Source: Pseudobythopirellula maris
GTDB taxonomy: Bacteria; Planctomycetota; Planctomycetia; Pirellulales; Lacipirellulaceae
Direction of reading: 5' to 3'
NCBI RefSeq assembly: GCF_007859945.1
Contig: NZ_SJPQ01000002.1
Location: 660,279-724,278, forward strand
DNA length: 64,000 nucleotides
Shown here: positions 8,606 to 16,598 of the stretch, piece after piece
Position numbering within the stretch: the stretch's first letter is position 1
How the letters are laid out: each line of letters starts with the position of its first letter
Position numbers and translations under genes: made by a program
Notes under the pieces: generated by a model
The model's input: the letters and a program-made list of their open reading frames with translations, nothing else
What the model was told of the DNA's origin: nothing
Databases searched by the model: none

Positions 8606-9463
8606 ATGTCGGACCTCACCCCCGAACTCGCTCCGGAGATCTTCGCCGCCTGCCAGGCCAACGCCGAGAAAGCGAGCGAAGCGATATCGCGGGCGTTCGA
8701 CGGCGAATTCGTGCTCAAGGCGGCCGAACCGGTCGACCACGACCCGGAGGCGTTGCCTTCGGGGATCGACGGTCCCGGGCTGGCGGTGGTGTTCACCTGC
8801 GGCGAGAGCGGCGCGGCGGTGTTGCTGCCGGCAGCCGAGGGGCTGTTGCCCGACTGGCTCTCGGCGCCCGACCCGGCGGGTGCTAGCAAACTCCAGGCCT
8901 TGGGTGAGGAGCTCGGCGCGTTGCTGAGGCCCGACTCGCTGGCGGCGGATGGGACTCGCTGCGAGTGGGTCGAAGACCTAGCGGCGGCGCTCACCCGCGG
9001 CGCCCCGGTCCGAGGGTCCAAGCTCGTCTCGATAGAGGTCGCGTCGGGCGAAACACTCGGCCAGCTGAGCCTCGTTTGGCCGCTGCAAAAACCCGCCGAT
9101 TTCTGGCCCACGAGCGACAAACCTGCCGCCGACGAGGCGGCTCCCGCCAGCGACGCCCGCCCTGCTGCGCGGCCGCACCCGCGCGACTATCGCGAGTTGC
9201 CGCCGTACAGCGTCAGCATGCTGCAAATCAAAGTGCCGCTGACGGTCACCCTGGCGTCTAAACGGCAGAGCATCGACGACATCTTGTCGCTCACGCCCGG
9301 CGCCATCATTTCGTTCGACAAGCCATGCGATGGGCTGCTGGAGCTGACCGCCGACGACCAGCCGGTCGCGGTCGGCAGCGCGGTGAAAGTGGGCGAGCGT
9401 TTCGGCCTGCGGGTCAGCGACATCGTCATGCCGGACGAGCGCTACCTGAAAGTCACCGGCTGA
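8606..9463 (+). CDS. FliN/FliM-like (SpoA domain) protein
   Basis: A 285-residue protein with a C-terminal SpoA (surface presentation of antigens) domain of about 75 residues: QIKVPLTVTLASKRQSIDDIL, then LTPGAIISFDKP, a middle strand LLELTADDQPVAVG, and GERFGLRVSDIV. This is the fold of FliN and the FliM C-terminus in the flagellar C-ring and of related secretion-system rings. The first 190 residues are acidic and of unknown fold, with an Ala/Pro-rich linker at about 165-185. The ATG at 8606 is preferred to that at 8576 because the protein then starts MSDLTPELAPEIF; neither has a Shine-Dalgarno sequence. No other flagellar gene is nearby. It is most likely a flagellar switch component or a paralogue. 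Confidence 0.8.
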   Translation: MSDLTPELAPEIFAACQANAEKASEAISRAFDGEFVLKAAEPVDHDPEALPSGIDGPGLAVVFTCGESGAAVLLPAAEGLLPDWLSAPDPAGASKLQALGEELGALLRPDSLAADGTRCEWVEDLAAALTRGAPVRGSKLVSIEVASGETLGQLSLVWPLQKPADFWPTSDKPAADEAAPASDARPAARPHPRDYRELPPYSVSMLQIKVPLTVTLASKRQSIDDILSLTPGAIISFDKPCDGLLELTADDQPVAVGSAVKVGERFGLRVSDIVMPDERYLKVTG

Positions 9464-9529
9464 CGCCCACACTAACCGCGTTCGGCTCGGCGTTTCTGCC
9501 GTGCGGCATGTCCGGACAGCGCACAAAAA

Positions 9530-9562
9530 AACCGCCCGGGAACAAGTCGTTCCCGGGCGGTT
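9530..9562. terminator. Bidirectional intrinsic terminator
   Basis: A perfect 14-base stem, AACCGCCCGGGAAC (9530-9543) with GTTCCCGGGCGGTT (9549-9562) and loop AAGTC, flanked by an A-run on the left and TTTTGTTT on the right. It serves the plus-strand FliN-like gene and the convergent minus-strand cysteine-rich gene. Confidence 0.92.
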
Positions 9563-9590
9563 TTGTTTAGCAACTCTCTGTCACACCAGC

Positions 9591-10535
9591 TCAGTTGAAG
9601 AAGCTGGCGCGGACGACGTCACGCTGACGGCCAACGGCCGCGTTCGGATCGGCCATCGGAGCGGGCGGCATCGGGGCCGCTTCCTCCTCGACCTCAACCG
9701 GCGAGGGCGCCGAAACCGGCGAAGACGCCGGGGCCGAACCGCAACCGCAGTTGCCACAGCCACACGAGGGCTCGCAGCCACAGCTGGGGTCAGCACAGCA
9801 GCTCGGCTCGCAGCACGAAGAGCAGCAGCCCTTGTGCTTCAGGCCACCGAACAGCTTGTCGAGCAGGCACGGCTTCTTGCAGCAAGGGTCACAGCAACCC
9901 GTGTCGCAACCGCAGCTCGGGTCGGCACAGCAGCTCGGCTCGCAGCAGCCATCGCCACAGCAGCCGGCGTCGGTCGCACAGCAGCTGGGGTCGGCACAGC
10001 AGCTCGGCTCGCAGCACGAAGAGCAGCAGCCCTTGTGCTTCAGGCCACCGAACAGCTTGTCGAGCAGGCACGGCTTCTTGCAGCAGGGGTCACAGCAACC
10101 CGTGTCGCAACCGCAGCTCGGATCGGCACAGCAGCTCGGCTCGCAGCAGCCATCGCCACAGCAGCCGGCGTCGGTCGCACAGCAGCTGGGGTCGGCACAG
10201 CAGCTCGGCTCGCAGCACGAAGAGCAGCAGCCCTTGTGCTTCAGGCCACCGAACAGCTTGTCGAGCAGGCACGGCTTCTTGCAGCAGGGGTCACAGCAAC
10301 CCGTGTCGCAACCGCAGCTCGGGTCGGCACAGCAGCTCGGCTCGCAGCAACCGTCGCCGCAGCAACCGTCGTCGGCACAGCAGCTAGGATCAGCACAACA
10401 GCTGGGGTCTGCACAGCAGCTGGGCTCACAACAAGAGGAGCATCCGCCGTGCAATCCGTCGAGCAAGCCGCCGCCGAAGCTCTGGCTCGCCAACGAAACG
10501 CTCAGCATCAGCGCTCCAAAGAGGTTCCACTTCAT
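9591..10535 (-). CDS. Secreted cysteine-rich tandem-repeat protein, function unknown
   Basis: A 314-residue secreted protein in which 76 residues (24 percent) are cysteine. Residues 1-20 are a signal peptide (MKWNLFGALMLSVSLASQSF). Residues 32-102, 103-169 and 170-236 are three repeats, the last two identical at protein level; a partial fourth repeat, then a Cys-free Pro/Glu/Ala tail, follows. Each repeat combines CCEPSCCADPSC units with a hydrophobic, basic spacer, CLLDKLFGGLKHKG. The start at 10535 has a good Shine-Dalgarno sequence (AAGGAG, eight bases upstream). No known fold is recognised. Metal binding or disulfide-linked cell-surface structure are both possible; planctomycetes are known for Cys-rich wall proteins, but this is only an analogy. 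A bidirectional terminator follows it. Confidence 0.85.
   Translation of the reverse strand: MKWNLFGALMLSVSLASQSFGGGLLDGLHGGCSSCCEPSCCADPSCCADPSCCADDGCCGDGCCEPSCCADPSCGCDTGCCDPCCKKPCLLDKLFGGLKHKGCCSSCCEPSCCADPSCCATDAGCCGDGCCEPSCCADPSCGCDTGCCDPCCKKPCLLDKLFGGLKHKGCCSSCCEPSCCADPSCCATDAGCCGDGCCEPSCCADPSCGCDTGCCDPCCKKPCLLDKLFGGLKHKGCCSSCCEPSCCADPSCGCEPSCGCGNCGCGSAPASSPVSAPSPVEVEEEAAPMPPAPMADPNAAVGRQRDVVRASFFN
9828..10442. repeat. Three tandem coding repeats of 213, 201 and 201 bp
   Basis: The tandem array inside the cysteine-rich gene: 10230-10442, 10029-10229 and 9828-10028 in coding order. Units two and three differ at only two of 201 bases, both synonymous, which points to recent duplication or gene conversion. 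Unit one carries one extra Ala-Asp-Pro-Ser-Cys-Cys insertion and other changes. Confidence 0.95.
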
Positions 10536-11175
10536 CTGTCCATCTCTCCTTAGGTCACCGTTCCAATTCCGTTCTCGGGCACGCCGCGCAATCGCCCTGA
10601 CTGACTTCCGGCAACGCGCGATGCCGCTCCACGCTAGCCGCGTGGCCGCGGTCCCTCGGTTTGCGACCCGAGAGGCGTTTGCCAACGTAAAGGGCACTTA
10701 AAAGTGCCGGGAGGCAGTCGGAGTTTTCGTTCGGCCCGAGGGGGGGGAATGGGCACGGGGGGGGAGCGTCAACGCCAGTCGAGTCACTCCTTGACTCGAT
10801 TCAATCCGGCCGGCGGGTTGACGCGGTATGTCGCTGCCATCACAGGTCGCGACACCCAACCTATCGGCGAGCTGGAAAAGACCGCTTGAGTGTCGCAAGC
10901 GTTTTCCCACAAATGGTTTACGACGACTGTGGCGCAAAGAATCCGGCCTCGGAAAGGTGGTCCGATTGTAACGGAAGTAACACTCCTGCCTCGGCGCGAT
11001 TGGCCGCACGACCACGACACTGATATCCTTTGAGAGCCGCCACTTGCGGGCATCGAGCCCGCGGTGAGCGCCGGCCCCCCGCAGCGCGGCTACCCTTTTC
11101 GTGGGGTCGTTCGCGGGAGCGAGCGTGCTTGCGGCTTACCCCCCTCCGCATCAACATTTCCCTATCGATCGCTAG
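10536..11175. other. Gene-free divergent spacer
   Basis: A 640-base spacer between the divergent cysteine-rich and PQQ-propeller genes. Two small palindromes are visible: GGGCACTT-AA-AAGTGCC near 10691-10709, and CGAGTCA-CTCCT-TGACTCG at 10780-10798, the latter a possible operator. TGATATCCT near 11022 is a weak -10 candidate for the plus-strand gene. No open frame here has coding character. Confidence 0.5.
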
Positions 11176-13542
11176 ATGACCCACTCGCAACACGGCGTCG
11201 CTTCGACTTTTTGCTCCGCGATCTTGGTAGCCGCAACGGCCCTGGTCGCCCTCCCCTCGCCCGCCCGGGCCGCCGATCCGATGGATTGGCCCCTGTGGCG
11301 CGGTCCGCACGGCAACGGCGTGTCGGACGAGGTCGGGCTCGTGGACGAGTGGGACCCCAAGGGGGGGGAAGGGAGCAACCTGCTCTGGAAGAGCGACGAG
11401 CTCGGCGGGCGATCGACCCCGATCGTGATGAACGGCAAGCTCTACACGCTCACCCGCGACCAGCCCGGCACGGAGCTCGAGGGCGAGAAGGTTGTTTGCG
11501 CAGACGCCGCCACCGGCAAAGTCCTCTGGGAATACCGCTTCAACGTCTACCTCTCCGACGTGCCCGACACGCGCGTCGGCTGGTCGAGCGTGGTGGGCGA
11601 CCCCGCCACGGGCCGCGTATACGCCCAGGGCGTGTGCGGCTACTTCTGTTGCCTCGAGGGCGACTCGGGCGAGGTCGTTTGGGACCGCAGCCTGCACGAG
11701 GAATTTGGCCTGCTCTCGACCTACGGCGGCCGGACCAACTTCCCGCTGATCCACGACGACACGGTCATCATCAGCGCGGTGGTGATCGGCTGGGGCGACA
11801 CGCCGCAATGGGGGCTCATGGCCAAGCCCGCGCATCGGTTCATGGCCTTCGACAAGGCGACGGGCGAGATGCGCTGGCTCAGCGGCACGCGTCTCATCCC
11901 TTACGACACGACCTACAGCTCGCCCACGCCGGCGGTGCTCAATGGCCAGAGGGCGCTGGTCTTCGGTTCGGGCGATGGCGCCGTGTGGGCCATGCAGGCC
12001 GGCACCGGCAAGACGCTCTGGAACTACCCCATCTCGCGACGAGGGCTGAACGTCTCGCCGCTGGTCACGCCCAACGGCATGGTCTACACCGGTCACAGCG
12101 AGGAGAACATCGTTGGCACGACGATGGGCGCCTTCGTCGCGATCGACGGCACGAAGCAGGGCGCCCTGGAGCTCGGCGACGAGGAGTGGATCGTACCGCA
12201 GGCGATGGTCGGCAAGAGCTCGCCGATCGCCGTGGGCGGCCGCATCTACGCCATGGACGACCGCGCCAAGCTGTTTGTCTACGACGCCAAAACGGGCGAG
12301 CGGATCACCCGCAAGGCCTTGGGCCGCGCGATGCGGGGCTCGCCGATCTACGCCGACGGCAAGATCTACACCTGCACGAACGAGGGGATGTTCTACATCC
12401 TCAAGCCCACGGACGATGGGGTCGAGGTCTTGCAGAAGCTCCGCCTCCGTGGCGAAGAGGTGAACGCCTCGCCGATCGTCTCGCACGGCCGCATCTACAT
12501 GACCACGGCCGACAACCTGTACTGCATCGGCGACCCGAGCGTCGAGCCCTCGCTGGACATAAGGCTGGTCAACGGGGTGAGGCCCGTTCCGACCGCCAGC
12601 GGCGAGCCTGCCCAGATGCAGGTTGTGCCTTGGGACACGCTGCTCGCGCCCGGCGAAGAGCAGACCTACACGGTGCGTCTCTACAACGCGACGGGCGAGT
12701 TCCTCCGCGAGGCGTCGAGTGGTGAAGTGTCGTTCAGCGTCGACGGCCCCGGTTCGGTCACGCCCGACGGCCGCTACATCGCCCCCACCAACGCACCGCA
12801 CAAGGCGGCTCTGGTGAACGTTGCAATGGGCGACCTCAAGGGCCAGGGCCGGGTGCGGATCGTGCCGCCGTTGCCGTGGAGTTTCGACTTCAATGACGGC
12901 GAGCTGGCCCCGCTCACCTGGGTCGGCGGACGCATCCGCTACGTGCCTCGCGACGAGAACGGCGAGGGCTACCTCGCTAAGCCGACCGAGCTGCCCACCC
13001 GCCCCGGCGCGCCGACCACGAAACTCGGCACCCGCAGCCAGATGTGGATGGGCCCCTCGGACTTGGCGGACTACACGGTCCAAGCCGACGTGCAGATGCA
13101 AACCGGCGTCGCCGGTGAATCGTCGGCCGCCAGCCCCGACGCCATGCCGGAGTTCGTCGACCCCTCGGCTTCCGACAACCCGATCAAGCTGCCGTCGGCC
13201 GGCCTGATCAACAGCGGCTACACGTTCACTCTGTTCGGCCCCAACAGCGAGGCCCGCCTCTACAGCTGGTGCACGCACCCCGAGCGGGCCCAGGCCTCCG
13301 TGGCGATGGAGTTCGAGCCGCACGTGTGGTACACGATGAAGTGCCGCGTCGAGCCCGCCGACGACGGCGCCAGCGCCAAGGTCTACGGCAAGGTCTGGAA
13401 GCGTGACGAGCAAGAGCCCGCCGAGTGGACGCTCGAGTTCGTCGACGAGGCCCCGAACCTCCAGGGGGCCCCGGGCCTGTTTGGCGACTCGAAAGAGGCC
13501 GAGTTCTACGTCGACAATCTCAAGGTCACGCCGAACGATTGA
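11176..13542 (+). CDS. Secreted PQQ-type beta-propeller protein
   Basis: A 788-residue secreted protein. Residues 1-33 are a signal peptide (long N-region, then VAATALVALPSPARAAD). Residues about 35-460 form a PQQ_2-type beta-propeller: WPLWRGPHGNG at the start, repeated ATGKVLWEY, DSGEVVWDR, ATGEMRWLS and GTGKTLWNY blades. Residues about 470-560 look like an Ig-like or cadherin-like strand-rich domain (AQMQVVPWDTLLAPGEEQTY), and the last 220 residues resemble a concanavalin-like lectin/laminin G-type fold beginning WSFDFNDGE. Such proteins are abundant in planctomycetes; most lack bound PQQ and act as scaffolds or unknown enzymes. It lies 112 bases upstream of a second propeller gene on the same strand, so the two may be an operon. 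Confidence 0.85.
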   Translation: MTHSQHGVASTFCSAILVAATALVALPSPARAADPMDWPLWRGPHGNGVSDEVGLVDEWDPKGGEGSNLLWKSDELGGRSTPIVMNGKLYTLTRDQPGTELEGEKVVCADAATGKVLWEYRFNVYLSDVPDTRVGWSSVVGDPATGRVYAQGVCGYFCCLEGDSGEVVWDRSLHEEFGLLSTYGGRTNFPLIHDDTVIISAVVIGWGDTPQWGLMAKPAHRFMAFDKATGEMRWLSGTRLIPYDTTYSSPTPAVLNGQRALVFGSGDGAVWAMQAGTGKTLWNYPISRRGLNVSPLVTPNGMVYTGHSEENIVGTTMGAFVAIDGTKQGALELGDEEWIVPQAMVGKSSPIAVGGRIYAMDDRAKLFVYDAKTGERITRKALGRAMRGSPIYADGKIYTCTNEGMFYILKPTDDGVEVLQKLRLRGEEVNASPIVSHGRIYMTTADNLYCIGDPSVEPSLDIRLVNGVRPVPTASGEPAQMQVVPWDTLLAPGEEQTYTVRLYNATGEFLREASSGEVSFSVDGPGSVTPDGRYIAPTNAPHKAALVNVAMGDLKGQGRVRIVPPLPWSFDFNDGELAPLTWVGGRIRYVPRDENGEGYLAKPTELPTRPGAPTTKLGTRSQMWMGPSDLADYTVQADVQMQTGVAGESSAASPDAMPEFVDPSASDNPIKLPSAGLINSGYTFTLFGPNSEARLYSWCTHPERAQASVAMEFEPHVWYTMKCRVEPADDGASAKVYGKVWKRDEQEPAEWTLEFVDEAPNLQGAPGLFGDSKEAEFYVDNLKVTPND

Positions 13543-13653
13543 GCCGCCTCTTGCGAACCGAACCACAGCGAGTCGCCGCCACGCGATAACGGCGGGCGGC
13601 GACCGACCTCTCCCATTCATGTGAACACACTCTCACCACCGAGTCCCTTCGCC

Positions 13654-15363
13654 ATGCGATACGTTGCTCTGCTGCTCACGGTCTTCCTGTTACACAGCGC
13701 CGACTCCCCCTCGGCCACGGCCCAATCGGTCACCAAAGAATGGACCCAATGGGGCGGCGACTCGGCCCGCAACAACACGCCTGTGGGCGAGGGCATCGCC
13801 ACCGAGTGGGAGGTTGGCGACTTCGACTTCCGCACCGGCGAGTGGGACCCCAGCTCGGCGGAGAACATCAAGTGGGCCTCGCGCCTCGGCTCGCAGACTT
13901 ACGGCAACGTGGTCGTGGCGGGCGGCAAGGCGTTTGTCGGCACCAACAACTCGGGCGGCTGGTTGCCACGCTACCCGGGCGACGTGGACTTGGGCTGCCT
14001 GCTGGCCTTCGACGCCGATACGGGCGAGTTCCTCTGGCAGCACTCGAGCGAGAAGCTCAAGACCGGCCGCGTTCACGACTGGCCGCTGCAGGGCATCTGC
14101 GCCGCGCCGCTTGTGGAGGGCGACCGGTTGTGGTTCGTCACGAGCCGCGGCGAGGTCCGTTGCCTCGACACCGATGGTTTCAGCGACGGCGAGAACGACG
14201 GCAAGGTCCAGGACGAAGAGGCCGCCATCAAGCAGCAGGCCGCCGGCGCCGGGGCCGACTACGACATGAAGAACGAGGCCGACGTCGTCTGGGTGTTCGA
14301 CATGATGCGTGAGCTCGGCACGTCGCAGCACAACATGTGCAGTTGCAGCGTCACCACGGCGGGCGACATCCTGCTGGTGAACACCAGCAACGGGCTCGAC
14401 GAGTCGCACATCAACCTGCCGGCGCCCGACGCGCCGAGCTTCATCGCCCTCGACAAGAACACCGGCTACGTGCTCTGGACCGACAAGTCGCCCGGCGAGA
14501 ACATCCTGCACGGCCAGTGGTCGAGCCCGGCGTACGGCGTCCTCGGCGGGCAGGAGCAGGCGATCTTCGGCGGCGGCGACGGCTGGGTCTACTCTTTCGA
14601 CCCCAAGGGCAACGGCAAGGGGGGCGCCAAGCTGCTCTGGAAGTTCGACGCCAACCCGAAGCAGAGCGAGTGGATCCTCGGCGGCCGCGGCACGCGCAAC
14701 AACATCATCGCCACCCCGGTGATCCACGACGGCGTGGTCTACGTCGCCGTGGGGCAGGACCCCGAGCACGGCGAGGGGATCGGCCACCTGTGGTGCATCG
14801 ACCCGACGAAGCGCGGCGACGTGAGCCCCGAGCTCGCCTACAACTCGTCCGATCCCAGCAAGCCGATCGCGCACAAACGGATCCAGGCCGTCGAGCCGGA
14901 CGAGGGCGACTTCGCCCGCCCCAACCCGAACTCGGCCGCCATCTGGCAGTACAGCGAGGTCGACCAGAACGACGACGGCGAGATCGACTTCGAGGAGACC
15001 ATGCACCGCAGCTGCGGCACCGTGGCGATCAAGGACGGCGTGCTCTACATCGCCGACTTCAGCGGGCTGTTCCATTGCCTCGACGCCAAGACCGGCAAGG
15101 TCCACTGGACCTACGACATGCTGGCCGCCGCCTGGGGCTCGCCGCTGATCGTTGAAGAGAAGGTCTACATCGGCGACGAGGACGGCGACGTCGCCATCTT
15201 CCGCCACTCGGCCGACCCCGAGGTCGCGATGGACGGCGGCGAGCCGTTCTTCGGCGAGATCAACATGGGCAACAGCGTCTACTCCACGCCGATCATCGCC
15301 GACAACGTGCTCTACATCTCGAACCGCACGCACCTGTTCGCGATCGAGAAGGGCGACGAGTAG
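13654..15363 (+). CDS. Secreted PQQ-type beta-propeller protein with EF-hand loop
   Basis: A 569-residue secreted protein with a signal peptide (MRYVALLLTVFLLHSADSPS then ATAQS), which favours the ATG at 13654 over the GTG at 13621. The body is a PQQ_2-like propeller with blades such as DTGEFLWQH, NTGYVLWTD, GGAKLLWKF and KTGKVHWTY, and with WTQWGGDSARNN at the entry. Residues 437-448 are a canonical EF-hand calcium loop (DQNDDGEIDFEE with Asp, Asn, Asp, Gly, Ile and Glu at positions 1, 3, 5, 6, 8 and 12) inserted between blades. A Cys pair (MCSCS) is also present. Function unknown; it follows another propeller gene and the two probably belong to the same secreted process. Confidence 0.85.
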   Translation: MRYVALLLTVFLLHSADSPSATAQSVTKEWTQWGGDSARNNTPVGEGIATEWEVGDFDFRTGEWDPSSAENIKWASRLGSQTYGNVVVAGGKAFVGTNNSGGWLPRYPGDVDLGCLLAFDADTGEFLWQHSSEKLKTGRVHDWPLQGICAAPLVEGDRLWFVTSRGEVRCLDTDGFSDGENDGKVQDEEAAIKQQAAGAGADYDMKNEADVVWVFDMMRELGTSQHNMCSCSVTTAGDILLVNTSNGLDESHINLPAPDAPSFIALDKNTGYVLWTDKSPGENILHGQWSSPAYGVLGGQEQAIFGGGDGWVYSFDPKGNGKGGAKLLWKFDANPKQSEWILGGRGTRNNIIATPVIHDGVVYVAVGQDPEHGEGIGHLWCIDPTKRGDVSPELAYNSSDPSKPIAHKRIQAVEPDEGDFARPNPNSAAIWQYSEVDQNDDGEIDFEETMHRSCGTVAIKDGVLYIADFSGLFHCLDAKTGKVHWTYDMLAAAWGSPLIVEEKVYIGDEDGDVAIFRHSADPEVAMDGGEPFFGEINMGNSVYSTPIIADNVLYISNRTHLFAIEKGDE

Positions 15364-15586
15364 CGGCGCGACCCGAGCAAGCCGCGAGACGTGACGGGGC
15401 AGGGGGGCGAGAGGCTGTCGCCCCCCGCCTCACGCGGCGTGCGACGCGTCAGGCGCCTCGCCTCGCCGTGCCGTCTGCCGCGTTGGGAGCCGGCCGACGC
15501 CAGCACTCCAGGGCGCCGCTTGCTAGCAAACATGGCCGCCAGCCTACACGGCGCCGGGGCAGCAGGACTTTCTCGAGAAAGACTGG

Positions 15587-15614
15587 TTGATATATCGCTA
15601 GATGACGATATATT
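15587..15614 (+). promoter_or_regulatory. arsR promoter with overlapping operator palindrome
   Basis: TTGATA (15587-15592) and TATATT (15609-15614) are separated by 16 bases and form a good sigma-70-type promoter. The inverted repeat ATATATCG (15590-15597) / CGATATAT (15606-15613) with an 8-base spacer overlaps both hexamers, so a bound dimer would block RNA polymerase. A start near 15621 would leave a short leader carrying GGAGGAG in front of the arsR ATG. The part ATATCGCTAG recurs upstream of the rhodanese gene. Confidence 0.75.
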
Positions 15615-15631
15615 GGTAATGGAGGAGCCCA

Positions 15632-15979
15632 ATGGCGACAAAGACCAACAAAACCAAAAAGAACGCCGGTCGACCGCTCAAGCGGGCCGACATGGAAACG
15701 CTCGGCCAAGCCGCCGAATGCCTGCGGATCCTCGCCCACCCGGTCCGGATCCGGATGGTGCAACTCTTGCTGCACGACCGCTACACCGTTGGAGAACTGG
15801 CCGAAGACTGCGGCGTGCTTGAGAATGTCGCCTCGGAGCACCTGCGGCTGATGCAGCGGTGCGGATTCTTCACCAGCGAGAAAGAAGGCCGCCGCGTTTA
15901 CTACCGGGTCGCCGAACCGCACCTGGAGAATATCCTCGATTGCATCGAAGGCCGCTTCCAAGCGGGTGCGTCAAAGTGA
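15632..15979 (+). CDS. ArsR-family transcriptional regulator of the sulfur cluster
   Basis: A 115-residue winged-helix repressor of the ArsR family. After a basic N-terminal tail, LRILAHPVRIRMVQLLL (31-47) and YTVGELAEDCGVLENVASEHLRLM (51-74) are the helix-turn-helix region, and GRRVYYRVA (87-94) is the wing. Cysteines are at 30, 60, 77 and 104. Its position ahead of sulfide genes suggests a thiol-based persulfide sensor like SqrR or BigR, but the Cys of BigR in the RLMLVC segment is replaced here (Gln44), so the sensing pair would have to differ. Strong Shine-Dalgarno (GGAGGAG). It probably represses itself through the palindrome over its promoter and ends in a terminator, so it is a single-gene unit. 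Confidence 0.88.
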   Translation: MATKTNKTKKNAGRPLKRADMETLGQAAECLRILAHPVRIRMVQLLLHDRYTVGELAEDCGVLENVASEHLRLMQRCGFFTSEKEGRRVYYRVAEPHLENILDCIEGRFQAGASK

Positions 15980-15992
15980 CGCGTGTTTTTTT
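15968..15992 (+). terminator. Terminator at the arsR stop codon
   Basis: GCGTCA-AAG-TGACGC (15968-15982) followed closely by seven T residues (15986-15992). The arsR stop codon is part of the stem. The short 6-bp stem may let some transcription pass. Confidence 0.65.
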
Positions 15993-16000
15993 CTCCCGAC

Positions 16001-16025
16001 ATATCGTAATATCGCTAGGTATACA
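16001..16025 (+). promoter_or_regulatory. Probable ArsR operator and promoter of the sulfide operon
   Basis: ATATCG occurs twice (16001-16006 and 16009-16014); the second copy extends to ATATCGCTAG, identical to the sequence in the arsR operator. TATACA (16020-16025) is a plausible -10 element 21 bases upstream of the rhodanese ATG. The -35 region is weak, as expected for an activated or repressed promoter. Confidence 0.55.
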
Positions 16026-16046
16026 CACTACCACAGGAGGGTTGTC

Positions 16047-16598
16047 ATGAGCCAAGTCACCACCATCACCGCCAAGCGTCTCGCCGAGCTTGCCGAGGGG
16101 GGCGGCGTCGAAGTGATCGACGTCCGCACCCCGGTCGAGTTCCGCGAGATCCACGCCCCGCTCGCACGGAACACGCCGCTCGACTCGCTCGACCCCGACA
16201 CCCTGATGAAGCAGCGCAACGGGTCGGCCGGCGAGCCGCTCTACGTGCTATGCCGATCCGGGGCGCGGGCGATGAAGGCCTGTGAGAAGTTTGTCGAGGC
16301 GGGGCACGAGAACGTGGTTCACGTCGAAGGGGGCACGCTCGCATGGCAAGAGGCCGGCCTGCCGGTCAACCGCGGCAAGAAGGCGATCTCGCTCGAACGC
16401 CAAGTCCGCATAGCGGCGGGGCTGCTGGTGCTCATCGGCGCCGGCCTCGGCTACTTCGTCCACCCTTACTTCATCGGGTTGTCGGCCTTCGTGGGCGCCG
16501 GACTCACCTTCGCCGGCGCCACCGACACTTGCGGCATGGGGATGATGCTCGCCCGGATGCCTTGGAACCAATGCGGAGGCGGATCGTGCTCGGCTTAG
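16047..16598 (+). CDS. Membrane rhodanese (rhodanese + DUF2892)
   Basis: A 183-residue sulfurtransferase anchored in the membrane. Residues 5-110 are a rhodanese domain with VEVIDVRTPVEFREIHA and the active-site loop VLCRSGARA (Cys69). Residues about 115-183 are a DUF2892 module: two membrane segments (IAAGLLVLIGAGLGYFV and LSAFVGAGLTFAG) and the typical DTCGMGMMLARMPWN end. It would move persulfide sulfur between carriers at the membrane, next to SQR. The ATG at 16047 has AGGAGG seven bases upstream, so it is preferred over further upstream in-frame starts. It overlaps the following exporter gene by 28 bases, showing translational coupling. Confidence 0.9.
   Translation: MSQVTTITAKRLAELAEGGGVEVIDVRTPVEFREIHAPLARNTPLDSLDPDTLMKQRNGSAGEPLYVLCRSGARAMKACEKFVEAGHENVVHVEGGTLAWQEAGLPVNRGKKAISLERQVRIAAGLLVLIGAGLGYFVHPYFIGLSAFVGAGLTFAGATDTCGMGMMLARMPWNQCGGGSCSA

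Noticed and set aside
9828-10442. CRISPR array suggested by regular repeats of about 200 bp.
   Set aside because: Units are contiguous coding repeats with no unique spacers and no cas genes.
9751-10701. Plus-strand Gln/Ser/Gly-rich repeat protein opposite the cysteine-rich gene.
   Set aside because: The minus strand has a Shine-Dalgarno sequence, a signal peptide and a terminator at the right place; the plus frame has none and is just the complement of the Cys codons.
10918-13620. A 900-codon open frame on the minus strand across the first PQQ-propeller gene.
   Set aside because: Antisense artefact of codon bias; no motifs, and the plus strand has a signal peptide and propeller blades.
13690-15333. 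A 547-codon minus-strand frame across the second propeller gene.
   Set aside because: Same antisense artefact; the plus-strand product is a clear secreted propeller.
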